DNA from: Brachypterus glaber
Lineage: Eukaryota > Arthropoda > Insecta > Coleoptera > Kateretidae
Length of the DNA: 64,000 bases
Direction of reading: 5' to 3'
Assembly (NCBI GenBank): GCA_958510825.1
Contig: OY294050.1
Span: forward strand, 44,529,249 to 44,593,248
The notes under the pieces were generated by a model. The model was not told where the DNA came from and ran no database searches. It worked only from the letters and a program-made list of their open reading frames with translations. Positions 11,171 through 22,439 of this stretch are shown here, one piece after another. Within the stretch, counting starts at the first letter, position 1, and each line of letters begins with the position of its first letter. Both the position numbers and the translations under genes were made by a program.

Positions 11171-12182
11171 TCCCTCACAGAAATTGTTTAGTAATTAATT
11201 ACTGGCAGTTATACTAGTGATAAATTAGCAAGTGATTAATTTTTGCCAATTATTTGTCATTTAAGTAATTTATTTTTAGGTAATATATTGACAGAAATTA
11301 ATTACTTGCCAAATTATTACCAGTTAAAATTGTCACAACCAGTAATTTATTACTTGTCAATTTATTACTAGTTTAAATCATTACTACTACAAATTTATTA
11401 TTTATAAAGAACTTTCACTTTCGGGTTTAGACCGTGTTAATGGATTTTCACTTTCCGACGTTTCGTCTCTTACTACTAGAAACATCTTCAGGGATTAATC
11501 TGAAACTTTCAGATTAATCCCTGAAGATGTCTCTAGTAGTAAGAGACGAAACGTCGGAAAGTGAAAATCCATTAACACGGTCTAAACCCGAAAGTGAAAG
11601 TTCTTTATATCTTAATGGCCGTGAAAGCTTAAAATCTAAAATTTATTATTGCAGTTATTAAGTATTTGCCAATTTATTACTAGTGTAATTATTACTGAGA
11701 ATTATTGAAAATTACTCTTTTCTATTTCGTCCGCAAATATAGAGTTTTATATTTATTGTACTTATTATATTGTATTTGTATCTATCTGGGCTGCGCTTGT
11801 ATTGGTAAGATATAATAAATATAATTACTGAGAATTTATTGTTGGCACTAATTTATTACTTGTCAATTTATCACTAGTTTGAATTATTACTACTAGTAAC
11901 TTATTATTGGCAGTAATTAATTATAATTATTAGTGAAATAATTTTAAATTGCTGGTCTGTAACAATATTATTGCAAAATTATTAGCCATGAGTAATTAAT
12001 TATTAGTGTAATAAAATTAAATTACTTGCGTCTATAATAAATTGCGCAGTAATTATTACTTAAGTAATAACACTATTACCGCAAAAGTAATAGTCATAAG
12101 TAATACATTACTGCGGAATTACTAGCCATAAGTAATAAATTACTGAAATTCAGTAATAATTACTAAAAAATTTCTGTGAGGG
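11171..12182. mobile_element. TAATTACT-repeat element with CCCTCACAG ends
   Basis: The inverted ends are CCCTCACAGAAATT (11171) and AATTTCTGTGAGGG (ending 12182). The body is a degenerate array of units like TAATTACTGGCAA and AATTTATTACT. A separate near-perfect hairpin (11404-11610) is inserted in it. Noncoding. Confidence 0.6.
11404..11610. ncRNA. Near-perfect 207-bp hairpin with hammerhead-like core
   Basis: The two arms of about 100 bp are almost exact reverse complements, opening ATAAAGAACTTTCACTTTC and closing GAAAGTGAAAGTTCTTTAT. Each arm, read outward from the centre, contains CTGAAGA (plus strand 11521-11527), a short stem GTCTC...GAGAC, then GAAACGTC. That order (CUGANGA, stem II, GAAA) is the hammerhead ribozyme core. 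Only three base pairs of stem I (TCC/GGA) and a minimal stem III are visible, and one extra base precedes stem II, so activity is doubtful. The motif order matches the stronger folds at 28.4 and 30 kb. Confidence 0.45.
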
Positions 12183-12272
12183 AGGTTAATAGTACAGAAC
12201 AGTCCTCGAGCCCTATGGGTTTGTGTGAACTATTATATACATAAAAAAATATAATAAATGACTAGTCACAAT

Positions 12273-13097
12273 CCCTGGTAGAAAAGTACACAAATCTAAC
12301 TTAACATACCATTAGATTAGTGACATTTTTATGTTTAGTCTCAAATGTTATACAAAAACGTTATAAAATATATAAATCTAACCTTAAAAACTAACGTTTG
12401 ACAAAAACGTTATAAAATACATAAATCTAACGTTAGTTTCCCAACTAAATTCTAACCTTTTTCTAACGTTATTCTAACTTTAAATATTTATTAAATTTAC
12501 ATTATTAATACGTAAGCTAAAGTAGAAAATATTCATTTCAGACAGCTATGTGCCTAGGTTTGATAATTATTTATTATTTCTATAATAAGTTTAAATATCC
12601 CCCAAAAGTCAAAATTATAGTAAGTCTGGCAACGCTGTATTAAAATTTAAAAAATTATTTTAAGATTCTGAATGTATAAATAAATAATAACTAACTAAAT
12701 ATACAGTTTTTCTGAGAGGTAAACGTGCATATCGAAGTATAACAGCATATTACACGAAAAATATTTAGGGCCACCTAAAAAGATGGCTATTTTATAAATA
12801 AATGTAACGAACTTATGTTTAAAAATATTATGATTGCTAAAATATATTAAGATTTATTTATATGAATAAATTTGTCTCCAGCTTCCATTTTATGATGCAG
12901 GTAGAAATTTCCTAGTTGGCCACGCCCCCTCCGAAAGTTAGAAATTAAACATACTTGTAACGTATTTCTAACTTAAAAATCTAACGTTAGATTAACGTTT
13001 GTAACTAACGTTTGATTCTAACGTTAAAAAGCGGGACATTTGCACATATTTTATAACGTACTTTTATACAGTTTTCTAATATTAGAAAAACGTTATT
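12273..13097. mobile_element. Family C element, copy 1 (3' end lost)
   Basis: It starts CCCTGGTAGAAAAGTAC. The interior matches the four other copies, with repeated AACGTTA/TCTAAC motifs. The right end stops at AAAAACGTTATT followed by poly-T and lacks TTTCTACTAGGG. It ends about 125 bp before the acceptor of the last exon. Confidence 0.7.
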
Positions 13098-13223
13098 TTT
13101 TTTTTTGAGCAAATATCGCAAGAAAAAATTGTGTCCATGGTTTTATATTTTTACAAAAAAATGTCTTCTAAAAATACGCATCATAAAAATTTAATTACTG
13201 AATTTCCTTTTTTACTCTCTTAG

Positions 13224-13540
13224 GTATGCAAAACCAGAAAGAATGGATAAATTTCGATAAAATTCCCGAGAAAAGACGTCACGCAAAAAGGATCCAAACC
13301 ATTCCCGGCAGAGAAAACAAAACGAAACAAAGTAATCAAGATGTTTTATATAATTTTGTGAACCCAGAAGAATGTTTGTGTGAGTGTCATGATCATTTGG
13401 CGCATCACAAAAAAGTCAATCCAAAAAAAGAGGATGTAAAGGAACCGGAAGAAATCAGTGAAGAATTGATCCCTTTACTGGAAGACGCAACGGTTGAAGA
13501 ATGCGCAACGAATAACATTAAGGTTGATGTCACAAAATAA
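13224..13540 (+). CDS. Unrecognised gene, terminal coding exon
   Basis: The acceptor is CTCTCTTAG|GT. The first two bases finish the Gly codon begun at 9126 and the frame ends at TAA 13538-13540. The exon gives about 105 residues: a basic segment (PEKRRHAKRIQ), a small Cys/His cluster (ECLCECHDHLAHH), then an acidic tail (KEPEEISEELIPLLEDATVEE). The Cys/His cluster might bind metal, but I know no family with this spacing. With exons at 1-926 and 8723-9126 the visible C-terminal part is 548 residues. It is probably the last exon, since a stop and a polyadenylation signal follow within about 130 bp. Confidence 0.75.
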
Positions 13541-13666
13541 GTTAACTATAAGAGTCTGAGAGCTGGTGACCACTTCCATCTCATTATTTTCACAGCTGTG
13601 CCGTCAACGGGGGTGAAACCGGTCAAAATTTGCTGTTTTTTGGGTTTTTTTCGGTTTTCTTACACA

Positions 13667-13672
13667 AATAAA
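13667..13672 (+). terminator. Candidate polyadenylation signal
   Basis: AATAAA, 127 bp past the stop codon of the unrecognised gene. The placement is plausible, but such hexamers are frequent in this AT-rich DNA. Confidence 0.35.
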
Positions 13673-13775
13673 AATCCAAAAAAATATGTTAAAGCTTGAA
13701 GTTTCGAGCATTTATCTATCTATTTATAACTGTCAACTGTCAAAATAATCACAGTAGTTTTTTTAATATATTTTT

Positions 13776-14250
13776 CTATTTTGCGACTCTTATAAGCTCA
13801 TAATCACACGCACCTTGCGTGTTCTTATAGGTCCATAAGAGGTCTGTACTTTTTGTTCTTTTGGGTTGGCAACAGACCTGGCCTATCGCTTGACGTTTTC
13901 CGTGCAAATGTCAATGTCGCTTTAAAGTTTAATTTTCTACAAAATTTTGTGTTTAGGTTATTTTTACCATGTTAAAATTGTGGCTTGGTTAATTGCAGTA
14001 AAAAAAAAGAAAAGATGACTATAAAATATATCAAAATATCATTTGTTCTTAGAATTTTAAACATGGTGTAAACTGTAATGCCAATCCAAAACAAAAATCT
14101 CTAAATCAGTCATCAATTTAAATGTAAGTTTTTTTAAATTTTAGAGCAAAATAGAAAAACTTGTATAAGGCACTCGTTTCATAACACGTTTTTAGCGTAC
14201 TACGTATGTTATGAAACTAGTACTTTAATATAGTATTTTTAAAGGTTGAT
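13776..14250 (+). repeat. Family A copy 1
   Basis: It opens TCTATTTTGCGACTCTTATAAG and ends near GAAACTAGTACTTTAATATA. It shares the whole interior with copies at 21455, 23686 and 35780 (plus) and 50746 and 63772 (minus). It lacks most of the terminal AAAACTCGCCGCAAGCGGC palindrome. Confidence 0.75.
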
Positions 14251-14521
14251 CGGTTTCACCCCGTACGCGGGGGTGAAACCGATCACCCGTTTTATTTAAC
14301 GTATATTTGACTTTAGCAACTTCGAGAGTGAAACCGATCATATATACTCGTTTTAAAAAAACTTTTCTTTTTTAAATAAAGAAAAAAAATTATTAAAAAA
14401 CTAGTAAAAAAGGTGTATTTATTATAAAAAAGGTACATATTTATCTTAAAATTATTTCTTAAATGGTTTGGGAAGGGGTGAGGGGGTTATTGTAAAGGAC
14501 TTACGGAAAGTACTTGACTGA

Positions 14522-14594
14522 GAGGCACAGCGTAGTTGGCTAGCGCGTGTACAAAGCAAGCCAACTAGCGTGAGTTCGATTCTCACTGGCGCCG
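14522..14594 (+). ncRNA. tRNA-like segment (SINE head or tRNA pseudogene)
   Basis: There is an A-box-like CAGCGTAGTTGG at about 14528-14539. A perfect 5-bp T-arm GTGAG-TTCGATT-CTCAC carries a B-box-like core. The segment ends GGCGCC and spans about 72 nt. The D-arm (GCG...GCGC) is plausible, but no clean anticodon arm forms, so it is not a functional tRNA. RNA polymerase III promoter elements of a tRNA-derived SINE are the simplest reading. Confidence 0.5.
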
Positions 14595-15299
14595 ATTTGC
14601 CTTTTCAGTTAATTATTAATTGAAATTTGGCGAAGGCGATAAGTGAAAAGGACACTCCCTATAATTTAAGTGCAGATGATCTGGTTTTGATCCGCCACTT
14701 TTGTTGCACATGGCGGGTTTTGATGCGGCAGCAGTATTTTAAATGTAAATTAAAAATACTTAAAGTGCCCTTTAGCACAATTTCTTTTGCATAAATATTT
14801 ATTAGTCCCCACCAATGCCTAAACCAATAATAACTCTTTTTGTTTTAAATGCAGATATCCGGGTTTTGAAACGGCACTTTTAAAAAAATTTAGTGATCGA
14901 TTTTACCCCACCATTTCTCCCCTTTTTATAAAAATGTAAATAAAAAATTACACGATGTTGATAAAAAACTAAAAACTTTTTACTACTAGGGCCAGATAAT
15001 AGTTAAACTCTTTACTTACCACGTTCTCTCCGCTCTTTTCTGTCATTCACAACCAAATGTCTTCACAAGTTTCCAAAAACTACTTTTTTTATACCTCTAA
15101 AACAACCTACGTATCTCGACGGACCGACAAAATAAACCTTCTGCATGCCCGTTCTCGTAAAGACTGATATTTTTTGCAGTAACTTGTCGAATTTGGCCGC
15201 GCGCTGACTGATGTATACTACCAGTACTAAAAACATTAGCCAAAATATATGTGATGATTGGTTTCACCCAGCTGATCGGTTTCACTCCGGTTGGCGGTA

Positions 15300-16620
15300 T
15301 TTTATAAACGCATGGAAAAAAGTTAGGGATATTCGTAAATTATGAACTTAACTTCCTAAAAGGAGATAGAGGAAGGTCTTACAAAATCGGGTACTATGAT
15401 ACAACCGGGTAACATCATTACATTTGTAAATAGAGTCAGTTATTGTCAGTGATGGTCTCTGCATTCATAAATTGCATGGTGTCGATAATCTCACATTTTA
15501 AGTGCATTTAATTTGTTTTTTAAGGTACGTTTCGACTCATATTTATATTCTCGTTCCCATTCGCCATTTTTATCCTTACATAACCCAACACGAAGAAGAT
15601 CTTGTACAGTTGAAGATAACATCAGAACACAAGGTTAGTGATATCCCGTTTTTCCCTTCAAACCCCTAATTTACAACCCCTAAGCAGTCCACTATATCTT
15701 GTTTCGTTTTGATTAAAGTCCCAATAAGAGTTATCGAAGGCATAGTTTTTTATATAACTTAGACATATATTTTGGTTTGGTTTGGTTAATACCGATTAAT
15801 AAAGTACATATACATATTTTATACAGTCTAAAAAATTACTTCTAAATTGGTTTAGGATTTTGACTTATATTTTATAAACTAAAATTTTGGAATTTAGAAG
15901 ACCATAAAACAGCTTAGTTAGGTGCTGCGCATATTCTGCAAGATATTTTTAGAATAATCATAGAAGCTTTCTCATGATTAAAACGGTATTCATTGAATGT
16001 CTTAAAACTTTTTAAGAATGTTCTCTGTAAAACAGCGTATGTTCTTAAAATCATACAGCATTCTCAATATTTATTTTAAGAATATTCTTTCAACTTTTTT
16101 TGTGCTATGCGGGGATTGGGTGCGACTTTCTATCAACCGAATTTTTATATCACAACCTGTTTAAGTATACGTGTGCCTTATAAGGCACAACTATCATTCC
16201 AAGGCCAACCAACCAACCAATCTATTGGTTAATTTTTTTTTATTAGAAAAAAAGGATCACGTGACCTTTATAACTTGTAATCAAGTAAGCCAATTTAAAT
16301 TAATTTAGAATTTCAAGAAATTATTAATTTTGTGTTATTTTACGTAATGTGCAAACAAAAGGTATGGTTTAATTCAAAAAGTTTATTTTGTTAAAAAAAT
16401 TATACTGTTTTAAAATTCATCTTTAAATTATATTAAATATAATATATAATATTATTTTAAATAAGCTTATTTGACCATTTTTCTTTTAACAATTTTTATT
16501 TTTATGTATTTAATTTTTAATGTTTCCATTTATTTTTTAAAATTATTATTAAGTTTTGTTCTCGATATCTATGGTTTTATATATTTAAATACTCGCCTAT
16601 ATATGACATACGTTGTATGT
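15300..16620. other. Intergenic, nothing recognised
   Basis: AT-rich DNA. Repeated TTAAGAATRTTCT-like words occur at 15990-16090. No coding frame of note. Confidence 0.3.
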
Positions 16621-17012
16621 ACATACAGCCTGTTCCAGAACTCGTGTACAGGAATTTGAGGGTATATTAAAAACCCTCTGGAAAATATGAAAAAATTTTC
16701 AAAAAAAATCCATCTTCAATACTAATTAAAAAGGAAGCTATTTAATCTGACAATCCTGTTGCTGTTAAATTACCTACATATTAGTTTTTCCCTACTTATT
16801 AGGAACTATGGTTGCATTTTAATTATTGACGCTTGCATTGTTTGAGACTTTCAACTTTAGAACCTTTTTAGGTTAAAATATTTTGAGAAAAACCGACAGT
16901 GGCTATCAAATATTCTATTTTTATAGGGTCACTCCATCCGGCGGTATGTCACATTAATCATCATGCCAACCTACAGAATATGTACCTGCAATAATTAAAT
17001 TTGCTTCCATAA

Positions 17013-18215
17013 CTACAAATTCAACTTTTAAAGGTATTAAATATTTGTGATGATATTTTCGCTGCATCAGATCAGGGATATTTGACCATTCTAGGTATGC
17101 TGGATTACACAAAGGCGTTTAATTGTATAAACCATGAAACTCTTACAGCTATTTTTCACTACATAGGTCTATCCGATGTAGCAATCAACCTACTTGTTGA
17201 CTATCTAAATGAAAGATTTCAGGCAGTTATATATGATAAAAATACTTCATCATATAGAAAAGTGGCATGTGGCGTCCCGCAAGGGTCAATTTTGGGCCCA
17301 CTGCTGTTCATCATTTACATTTCTCAATTTATTTTTGCTTGCACTTCTGCTAAAACACATTACTATGCAGACGATAGTCAATTTACAATTTCCTTTAAGC
17401 CAGAAGAATCTTTACAAGCTGTGGCAGCCTTAAACTTTGACTTGAATAATATTTATGAGATATCTAAAAAGCACTGTCTTGTATTAAACACTAGCAAATC
17501 TATTCTAATGATATTTGGTCAAAAAAATCAAAGAGAACATTTTTTACAAGACTATGCTGATGCCATTTATATGAATAATACTGCCATAAAGTTTCAGGAT
17601 AATGCCAAAAATCTTGGCCTAACTATTGACCATGAAATGCGTTTCACAAAACATATCTCTAAGTGTTTAAGTAAGGCTTATTTAAATCTTCGGCTTATAT
17701 ATCAAAGTAGAGAATATCTTAGCAAAAAACATAAAATTATGTTATGTGATTCATTGGTTCTATCACAATTTAACTTTTGTGATGTAATATATGGTCCTTG
17801 TTTAACCTTATTTGACAAAAACCGTATTCAAAAAATTCAAAACTCTTGTCTCAGGTTAATTCATGGAATTCGAAGAAACCAGCACATTAGTCATACATTA
17901 AAACTCACAGAATGGTCAAATATGGAAGATCGTAGGTATCTGCATTCTGCAGTTACATTTTTTAAAATTCTAGTTAAGAAAAAACCTAATTATCTTTACA
18001 CTAAAGTCAAATATCGTTCAGATATGCATAATCTAAATCTGCGTCATAAGGACTCCCTTGCATTGCCAAAGCATAGCACTGAATTGCTTAAACGTTCATT
18101 TTCGTACCAGATAGCCAACTTATTTAATAAATTAAAATTTAATCCTTTTAACTTAAAAATGTATCAATTCAAAAATAAAATCCATGAAAGTATTTTTAAA
18201 AAGGCCTCAATATAA
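17013..18215 (+). CDS. Non-LTR retrotransposon reverse transcriptase, 5'-truncated
   Basis: The frame is open from just after a TAA at 17010-17012 to the stop at 18215, about 400 residues. No start codon is needed because this is the C-terminal part of an ORF2-type polyprotein. Reverse-transcriptase blocks appear in order: LDYTKAFNCINHETL (block with catalytic Asp), GVPQGSILGPLLFIIYI, then YADD at about residues 110-113, followed by the thumb region. No endonuclease or RNase H domain is present. The end (RSFSYQIANLFNKLK) is typical of Jockey/CR1-like ORF2 C-termini. A polyadenylation-like AATAAA and a (TTA)n tail at 18527-18562 follow. The first Asp block has N where D is usual (KAFN), which suggests decay. 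Confidence 0.85.
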   Translation, partial: LQIQLLKVLNICDDIFAASDQGYLTILGMLDYTKAFNCINHETLTAIFHYIGLSDVAINLLVDYLNERFQAVIYDKNTSSYRKVACGVPQGSILGPLLFIIYISQFIFACTSAKTHYYADDSQFTISFKPEESLQAVAALNFDLNNIYEISKKHCLVLNTSKSILMIFGQKNQREHFLQDYADAIYMNNTAIKFQDNAKNLGLTIDHEMRFTKHISKCLSKAYLNLRLIYQSREYLSKKHKIMLCDSLVLSQFNFCDVIYGPCLTLFDKNRIQKIQNSCLRLIHGIRRNQHISHTLKLTEWSNMEDRRYLHSAVTFFKILVKKKPNYLYTKVKYRSDMHNLNLRHKDSLALPKHSTELLKRSFSYQIANLFNKLKFNPFNLKMYQFKNKIHESIFKKASI

Positions 18216-18523
18216 ATAGTTATTATAAGGTGTCTCTCTTTATCCAATTTTTTATGTGTTTCCTTCTTCACTAGTTACGTAGGTATATAAGTTAATTTCC
18301 CAGAAATTTTGTATTTTGACGTTTAGTTAGATAACTCGTTATATGTAGTTATATAATTCTTTAACTTAGTAATATTTTTGTTAGATATTGTTTTTTTCTT
18401 AGGGTTAGATGTAAGAATAGACTTACGTGCTCTGGGCAGTAGTCTGGGGTGTGTAAGAACTAAATCTTGCCCTGTATTTAAATATTGTATAAGTATAATA
18501 CTGTATTTTAATCAATAAAGTCC

Positions 18524-18526
<3 letters not shown>

Positions 18527-18562
<36 letters not shown>
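18527..18562 (+). repeat. (TTA)n tail of the LINE
   Basis: About 12 TTA triplets follow an AATAAAGTCCTT end. This marks the 3' junction of the retrotransposon with the interrupted foldback. Confidence 0.8.
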
Positions 18563-18954
18563 TAACATCAGCAACAGTATTGGTCCACTTAAAGCGTTCT
18601 TATTTTTGAATTGAACCAAGATGGATTTTTTTGACATTTTTTTCATATTTTCAAGAGGGTTTTTAATATACCCTCAAATTTCTGTACGCGAGTTCTGGAA
18701 CAGGCTGTATTTTATGCCATAATTAGGCTAATAAAGTCTTTAGCGCACGAGTATTAATGAATCAAGTGCTGCTAAAGAAAAATAGCAAATGAATTGCATA
18801 CTATTTTTTCTACAATCTGCAGCCTAGAATTGTTAAAAATACAAATAAATTAAGTTTTAGAACTCTTTCAGCCGACATCTTATCATGACTTTTTTCTGAC
18901 TGACTGTAGCATACAAAAAGTCACTCATTCTTTTCGACACAAAAGTCATCAATT

Positions 18955-19185
18955 ATGACCAGAGTTGATACTTTCATTACAATAACAGGGTCGGACAACA
19001 GGAATTTTAAATTATTTTTTATTTTTGGTGAGTTTCTTTGAAACATACCTATGCCGAATAAGATTTTATGTCTGTATACAGACATAGTTATGTATTAAAC
19101 AAACTCGCCAAAAATTAGAAATAGTTTAAAATTCCTGTTGTCCGATTCTGTTATTGTAATGAAAGTATCAACTCTGATTATGACG
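18955..19185. repeat. Hairpin element, CAGAGTTGATACTTTC arms
   Basis: The left arm from ATGACCAGAGTTGATACTTT pairs with the right arm ending AAAGTATCAACTCTGATTAT. Inner blocks CAACAGGAATTTTAAA and TTTGGTGAGTTT pair too. About 230 bp, noncoding. Confidence 0.65.
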
Positions 19186-19254
19186 TAGCGTTTCAGAATA
19201 GGAATAGTTAGACTACCTTTTGAAAAAAGTTAGACTTCCTTTCGAAATTTTTAT

Positions 19255-20845
19255 GTTAAACTCATTTGTAAAGACCACTTTACACGAAGCAATTTGGACG
19301 CAAGTTTAATGCTATTCAAGTCTGCTGCCAGATATAGCATGAGGACAATTGGACATTGATTTACCTTTTCACGGAGCAAGTTGTACGCAAGTTTGGTGCT
19401 ATATATTGCAAGGTAAGCAGTGCTGCCAACCAGACAATTTTGACGTGTCTCTGCGTTTGTTGCCAAAAACATAACCTATTATTAATAATAATTATTATTA
19501 ACATGTGCAGTTGCTACTATATTAGTAAAATGAAATCGATTTGGTAACTTTTTTCCGGGTTGGTACCACGAAAATAACCATAAAACTTGCGTGAAAATCG
19601 CCGAAAAATATAACATGTTCTAAAAGCCACTTTACACGGAGCAATTTGTACGCAAGTTTGATGCTATGCAAGTTTGTTGCAAGAATGATTCAGTCACTGC
19701 GCATGCCTTCAGGCAAGTTTGAGGCCATTTTCGTGCCATCAAATTATTTAGAACATGTTCTATTTTTCGGCGATTTTCACGCAAGTTTCATTGGTTATTT
19801 GCGTGGTACCAACCTGGAAAAAAAGTTACCAAATCGATTTCACCCTGGTAGCAAAATAACATGACATTCACGTGAAAGTCACGTTAATATGTGACATGTG
19901 ATGTTAAGATTGTAGTCTCATTTAACAAGAATGTAGCATGGTGGGGATGTCCTAAGTCCGCCCCTAATAACATCACACAATGACATCCCGAAAATAACGT
20001 GTTTGTGACATCATAAATCCACATTCCTGTTATATCTAATATCTTATGGATGCCGTTACTGGTACTTTAATATTTAAATAATATTCTAGGATATTAGCTT
20101 TTTCTAAATTAAAACCATTAAAAACGCTATAACCCTATAAAAAAATCGGATTTAAAATCAATCAGTAATTGAAACAATCACAGATTGAAACAGATAGATT
20201 CTAAATACGAAATTGCAGATTAAGCGAAGAATATATCCTTTAATCCGTGTCCGTGGTCTTGAGAAGCCCGGCAGCCCCCTATCCATTGGAAATCGTATAA
20301 TGTGTATACAATTTCGAAATTAATAAGGATTAATAAGGATCCTTATAATAATTTACTCTATCAACATCATCTTATATCGATTTTTTTGCTTCGAACGTCG
20401 GTGAGAAGCAAAATAACATGACATTCACGTGAAAGCCACGTTAATATGTGACATGCGATATATTCACAGCGTTGCTAAATATTTGTTATTAAATAACATG
20501 GTTGTCACGTCACACGTGTTACGTTGCAAATGTGATATTAAATACATGTTATTTTTCAATATTATGTGATGTTATGATTTAGTTTAAAAATACACCCAAA
20601 AGTGATGTTAATTTCTTGTAATATAACATCCCTTGCTACCTGGGCTCATGCTATATCTGGCAGCAAAATTGCATAGCATCAAACTTGCGTACACATTTCT
20701 CCGTGTAAATTGGTCTTAAATAATTTGATGGCACAAAAATGGCCTCAAACTTGCCTGAAGGCATGCGCAGTGACTGAATAATTCTTGCAACAAACTTGCA
20801 TAGCATCAAACTTGCGCACAAATTGCTCCGTGTAAAGTGGCTTTA
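19255..20845. mobile_element. CAAGTTTG-repeat foldback with nested element
   Basis: The left block AAGCCACTTTACACGGAGCA (about 19622) pairs with TGCTCCGTGTAAAGTGGCTT (about 20824-20844). Adjacent blocks GCGCATGCCTTCAGGCAAG pair with their complements near 20750. A weaker copy of the end motif is at 19265-19400. The middle is occupied by another element at 19846-20643. Confidence 0.6.
19846..20643. mobile_element. GTAGCAAAATAACATG element nested in foldback
   Basis: It is bounded by CCTGGTAGCAAAATAACATG and ATAACATCCCTTGCTACCTGG. An internal direct repeat of AGCAAAATAACATGACATTC occurs at 19849 and 20406. It is noncoding and its right end is imperfectly matched. Confidence 0.5.
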
Positions 20846-21022
20846 ACATGAAAAACTTTGTGCTTGCACTAAGTAGGTTGTAGAAAAAATTCTTCTTATC
20901 ACACATAGGGGTATTTGGGCAATCTAGGCGGTCAAAATTATTATTCAACTTAATTCGATTTAGAATGTGTTTTCATGTTATAGTAAATGATAAAAAAGTA
21001 AAAAAAAACATTTTTATCTATA

Positions 21023-22185
21023 CCGGGTGTCCCATACAAAAGGACCAACCCTTAATAATTTTTAAAACAAATTAAAAAAAAATCCTTGGACAGGTCGATT
21101 TTTGCTTCAAAGGGCATATTTTTTGATGATATCTCCACCACCTCCTAATTATCCCTCCACTGTGGGGAGGTGCCAACTTTGAAATATTAAAAGGCATATT
21201 ATTTTTTAAAAGTGCTCCATTATTTTTTTTAACAGTTTACCCATTACATGCTTCTTAACTTTAAAATTTATTATTTTTAGAGAAAATCCTTGGACAGTTT
21301 GATTTTTCCTATAAGGACATCTTTTAATGTTATCCCCATCCCAACCAAAAAATAATGGGGTACTTCGAAAACTTTAAGGATAAATATCTTGAGAATGACT
21401 GAACCTATTTTCAAAAACAATACACCGTTGAATGGAGAATTAAAATATCTTTTTTCTTTTTTGCGACTCTTATAAGCTCATAATCACACGCATTTTGCGT
21501 GTTCTTATAGGCCCATAAGAGGTCTCTACTTTTTTTTCTTTCGAGTTGGCAACAGACTAAAGTCTATCTCTTGACGTTTGCCGTGCAATTGTGAACGTCG
21601 GTTTAAATTTTAATTATCTACAAAATTTTGTGTTTAGTTATGTTTTACCGTGTTAAAATTGTGGCTTGGTTACTTGCAGTGGAAAAGAGAAGAAATGACT
21701 ATAAAATATATCAAAATAATATTCGTTCTTAGAATTTTAAACATGGCGAAAACTGTAATGCCAATTCGAAACAAAAATCCCTAAATCAGTCATCAATTTA
21801 AATGTAAGTTTTTTTTTAATTTTAGAGCAAAATAGAAAAAATTGTATAAAGCACTCGTTTCATATAACGTTTTTAGCGCAGTAGTACTTTAGAAAACTCA
21901 CCGCATGCGGCTCGTTTTCTAAACTTTTACTCGTGCGCTAAAAACGTATGTTATGAAACTAGTACTTTAACATACTATTTAATGAGTTATTACTCAATAT
22001 ATAGTGTCATTTAGAATATCAAAGTTGGGGCCTCCCCACGGTAAAGGGATGAGTGGTTGGTGGTGAAGATATCTTCAAAAGATATCCCCCTTGAAACAAA
22101 AATCGACCTGTCCGAGGATTTTTTTTCTTAATGTAGTTTAAAAATTATTAAGGGTTTGAACCTTTTTAATGGAAGGCCGTAGATT
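21023..22185. mobile_element. Mariner-like foldback interrupted by family A
   Basis: The left end CGGGTGTCCCATAC follows TA at 21021-21022. The left arm (CCTTGGACAGGTCGATTTTTG and GGGGAGGTGCCAACTTTG) pairs with the right arm (CAAAGTTGGGGCCTCCCC, then AAAAATCGACCTGTCCGAGG) at 22019-22125. The right terminus is decayed. A family A copy fills 21455-21990. Confidence 0.6.
21455..21990 (+). repeat. Family A copy 2
   Basis: Full-length relative to the other copies, from TTTTGCGACTCTTATAAGC to the ACTAGTACTTTAACATAC end. It has the terminal palindrome TTTAGCGCA...TGCGCTAAA with the ACTCACCGCATGCGGCTCG core. Confidence 0.8.
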
Positions 22186-22307
22186 TATTTTTAAAAAGTC
22201 TTATCTTAAAAAAGGTTTTCTAAAGAATGAGTCTCTAGCTTTCTAATAAATCTAAACTCGATACCGGGCAACTTTGGGGAGTACAACTTCTAGACTCAAA
22301 CCTGCTG

Positions 22308-22430
22308 AAAATGACGGGTCTGGGCGGGTTTAAATGGTGCATAAACCGGACTTGAGCGAATGAAATTCACCCGCTCAAGTCCGGTCTATGCAACATTTAT
22401 ACCCGCGCAGACCCGTCATTTTCAATAGGG
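22308..22430. repeat. Hairpin, GACGGGTCTG arms
   Basis: CTGAAAATGACGGGTCTG at the left pairs with CAGACCCGTCATTTTCAA at the right. ACCGGACTTGAGCG/CGCTCAAGTCCGGT pairs inside. Single arms of the same unit occur at 33925-33995 and 35222-35300. Confidence 0.65.
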
Positions 22431-22439
22431 AAATTTCGA

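Larger units (their letters stand above)
13600..15298. mobile_element. Inverted-repeat element with GGGTGAAACCG ends, nested
   Basis: The left end CCGTCAACGGGGGTGAAACC is the imperfect complement of the right end (CGGTTTCACTCCGGTTGGCGG). An internal palindrome of the same motif sits at 14250-14285. A family A copy (13776-14250) and a tRNA-like segment (14522-14594) lie inside. The end resembles that of the small hairpin at 48126-48342. Confidence 0.5.
16626..18707. mobile_element. Mariner-like foldback interrupted by a LINE
   Basis: The ends CAGCCTGTTCCAGAACTCG and its complement, ending at 18707, are flanked by TA (16624-16625, 18708-18709). Arms of about 150 bp pair (16626-16790 with 18563-18707), including GAGGGTATATTAAAAACCCTC. 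Everything between is a later insertion carrying a reverse-transcriptase fragment. Confidence 0.65.

Noticed and set aside
14522..14594. Functional tRNA gene
   Set aside because: The T-arm is perfect, but no seven-base anticodon loop with a five-pair stem can be drawn.
21455..21990. Family A as a Helitron, because of its 3' palindrome
   Set aside because: The end reads ACTTTAATATA and lacks the CTRR terminus. The start lacks TC after an A/T insertion site.
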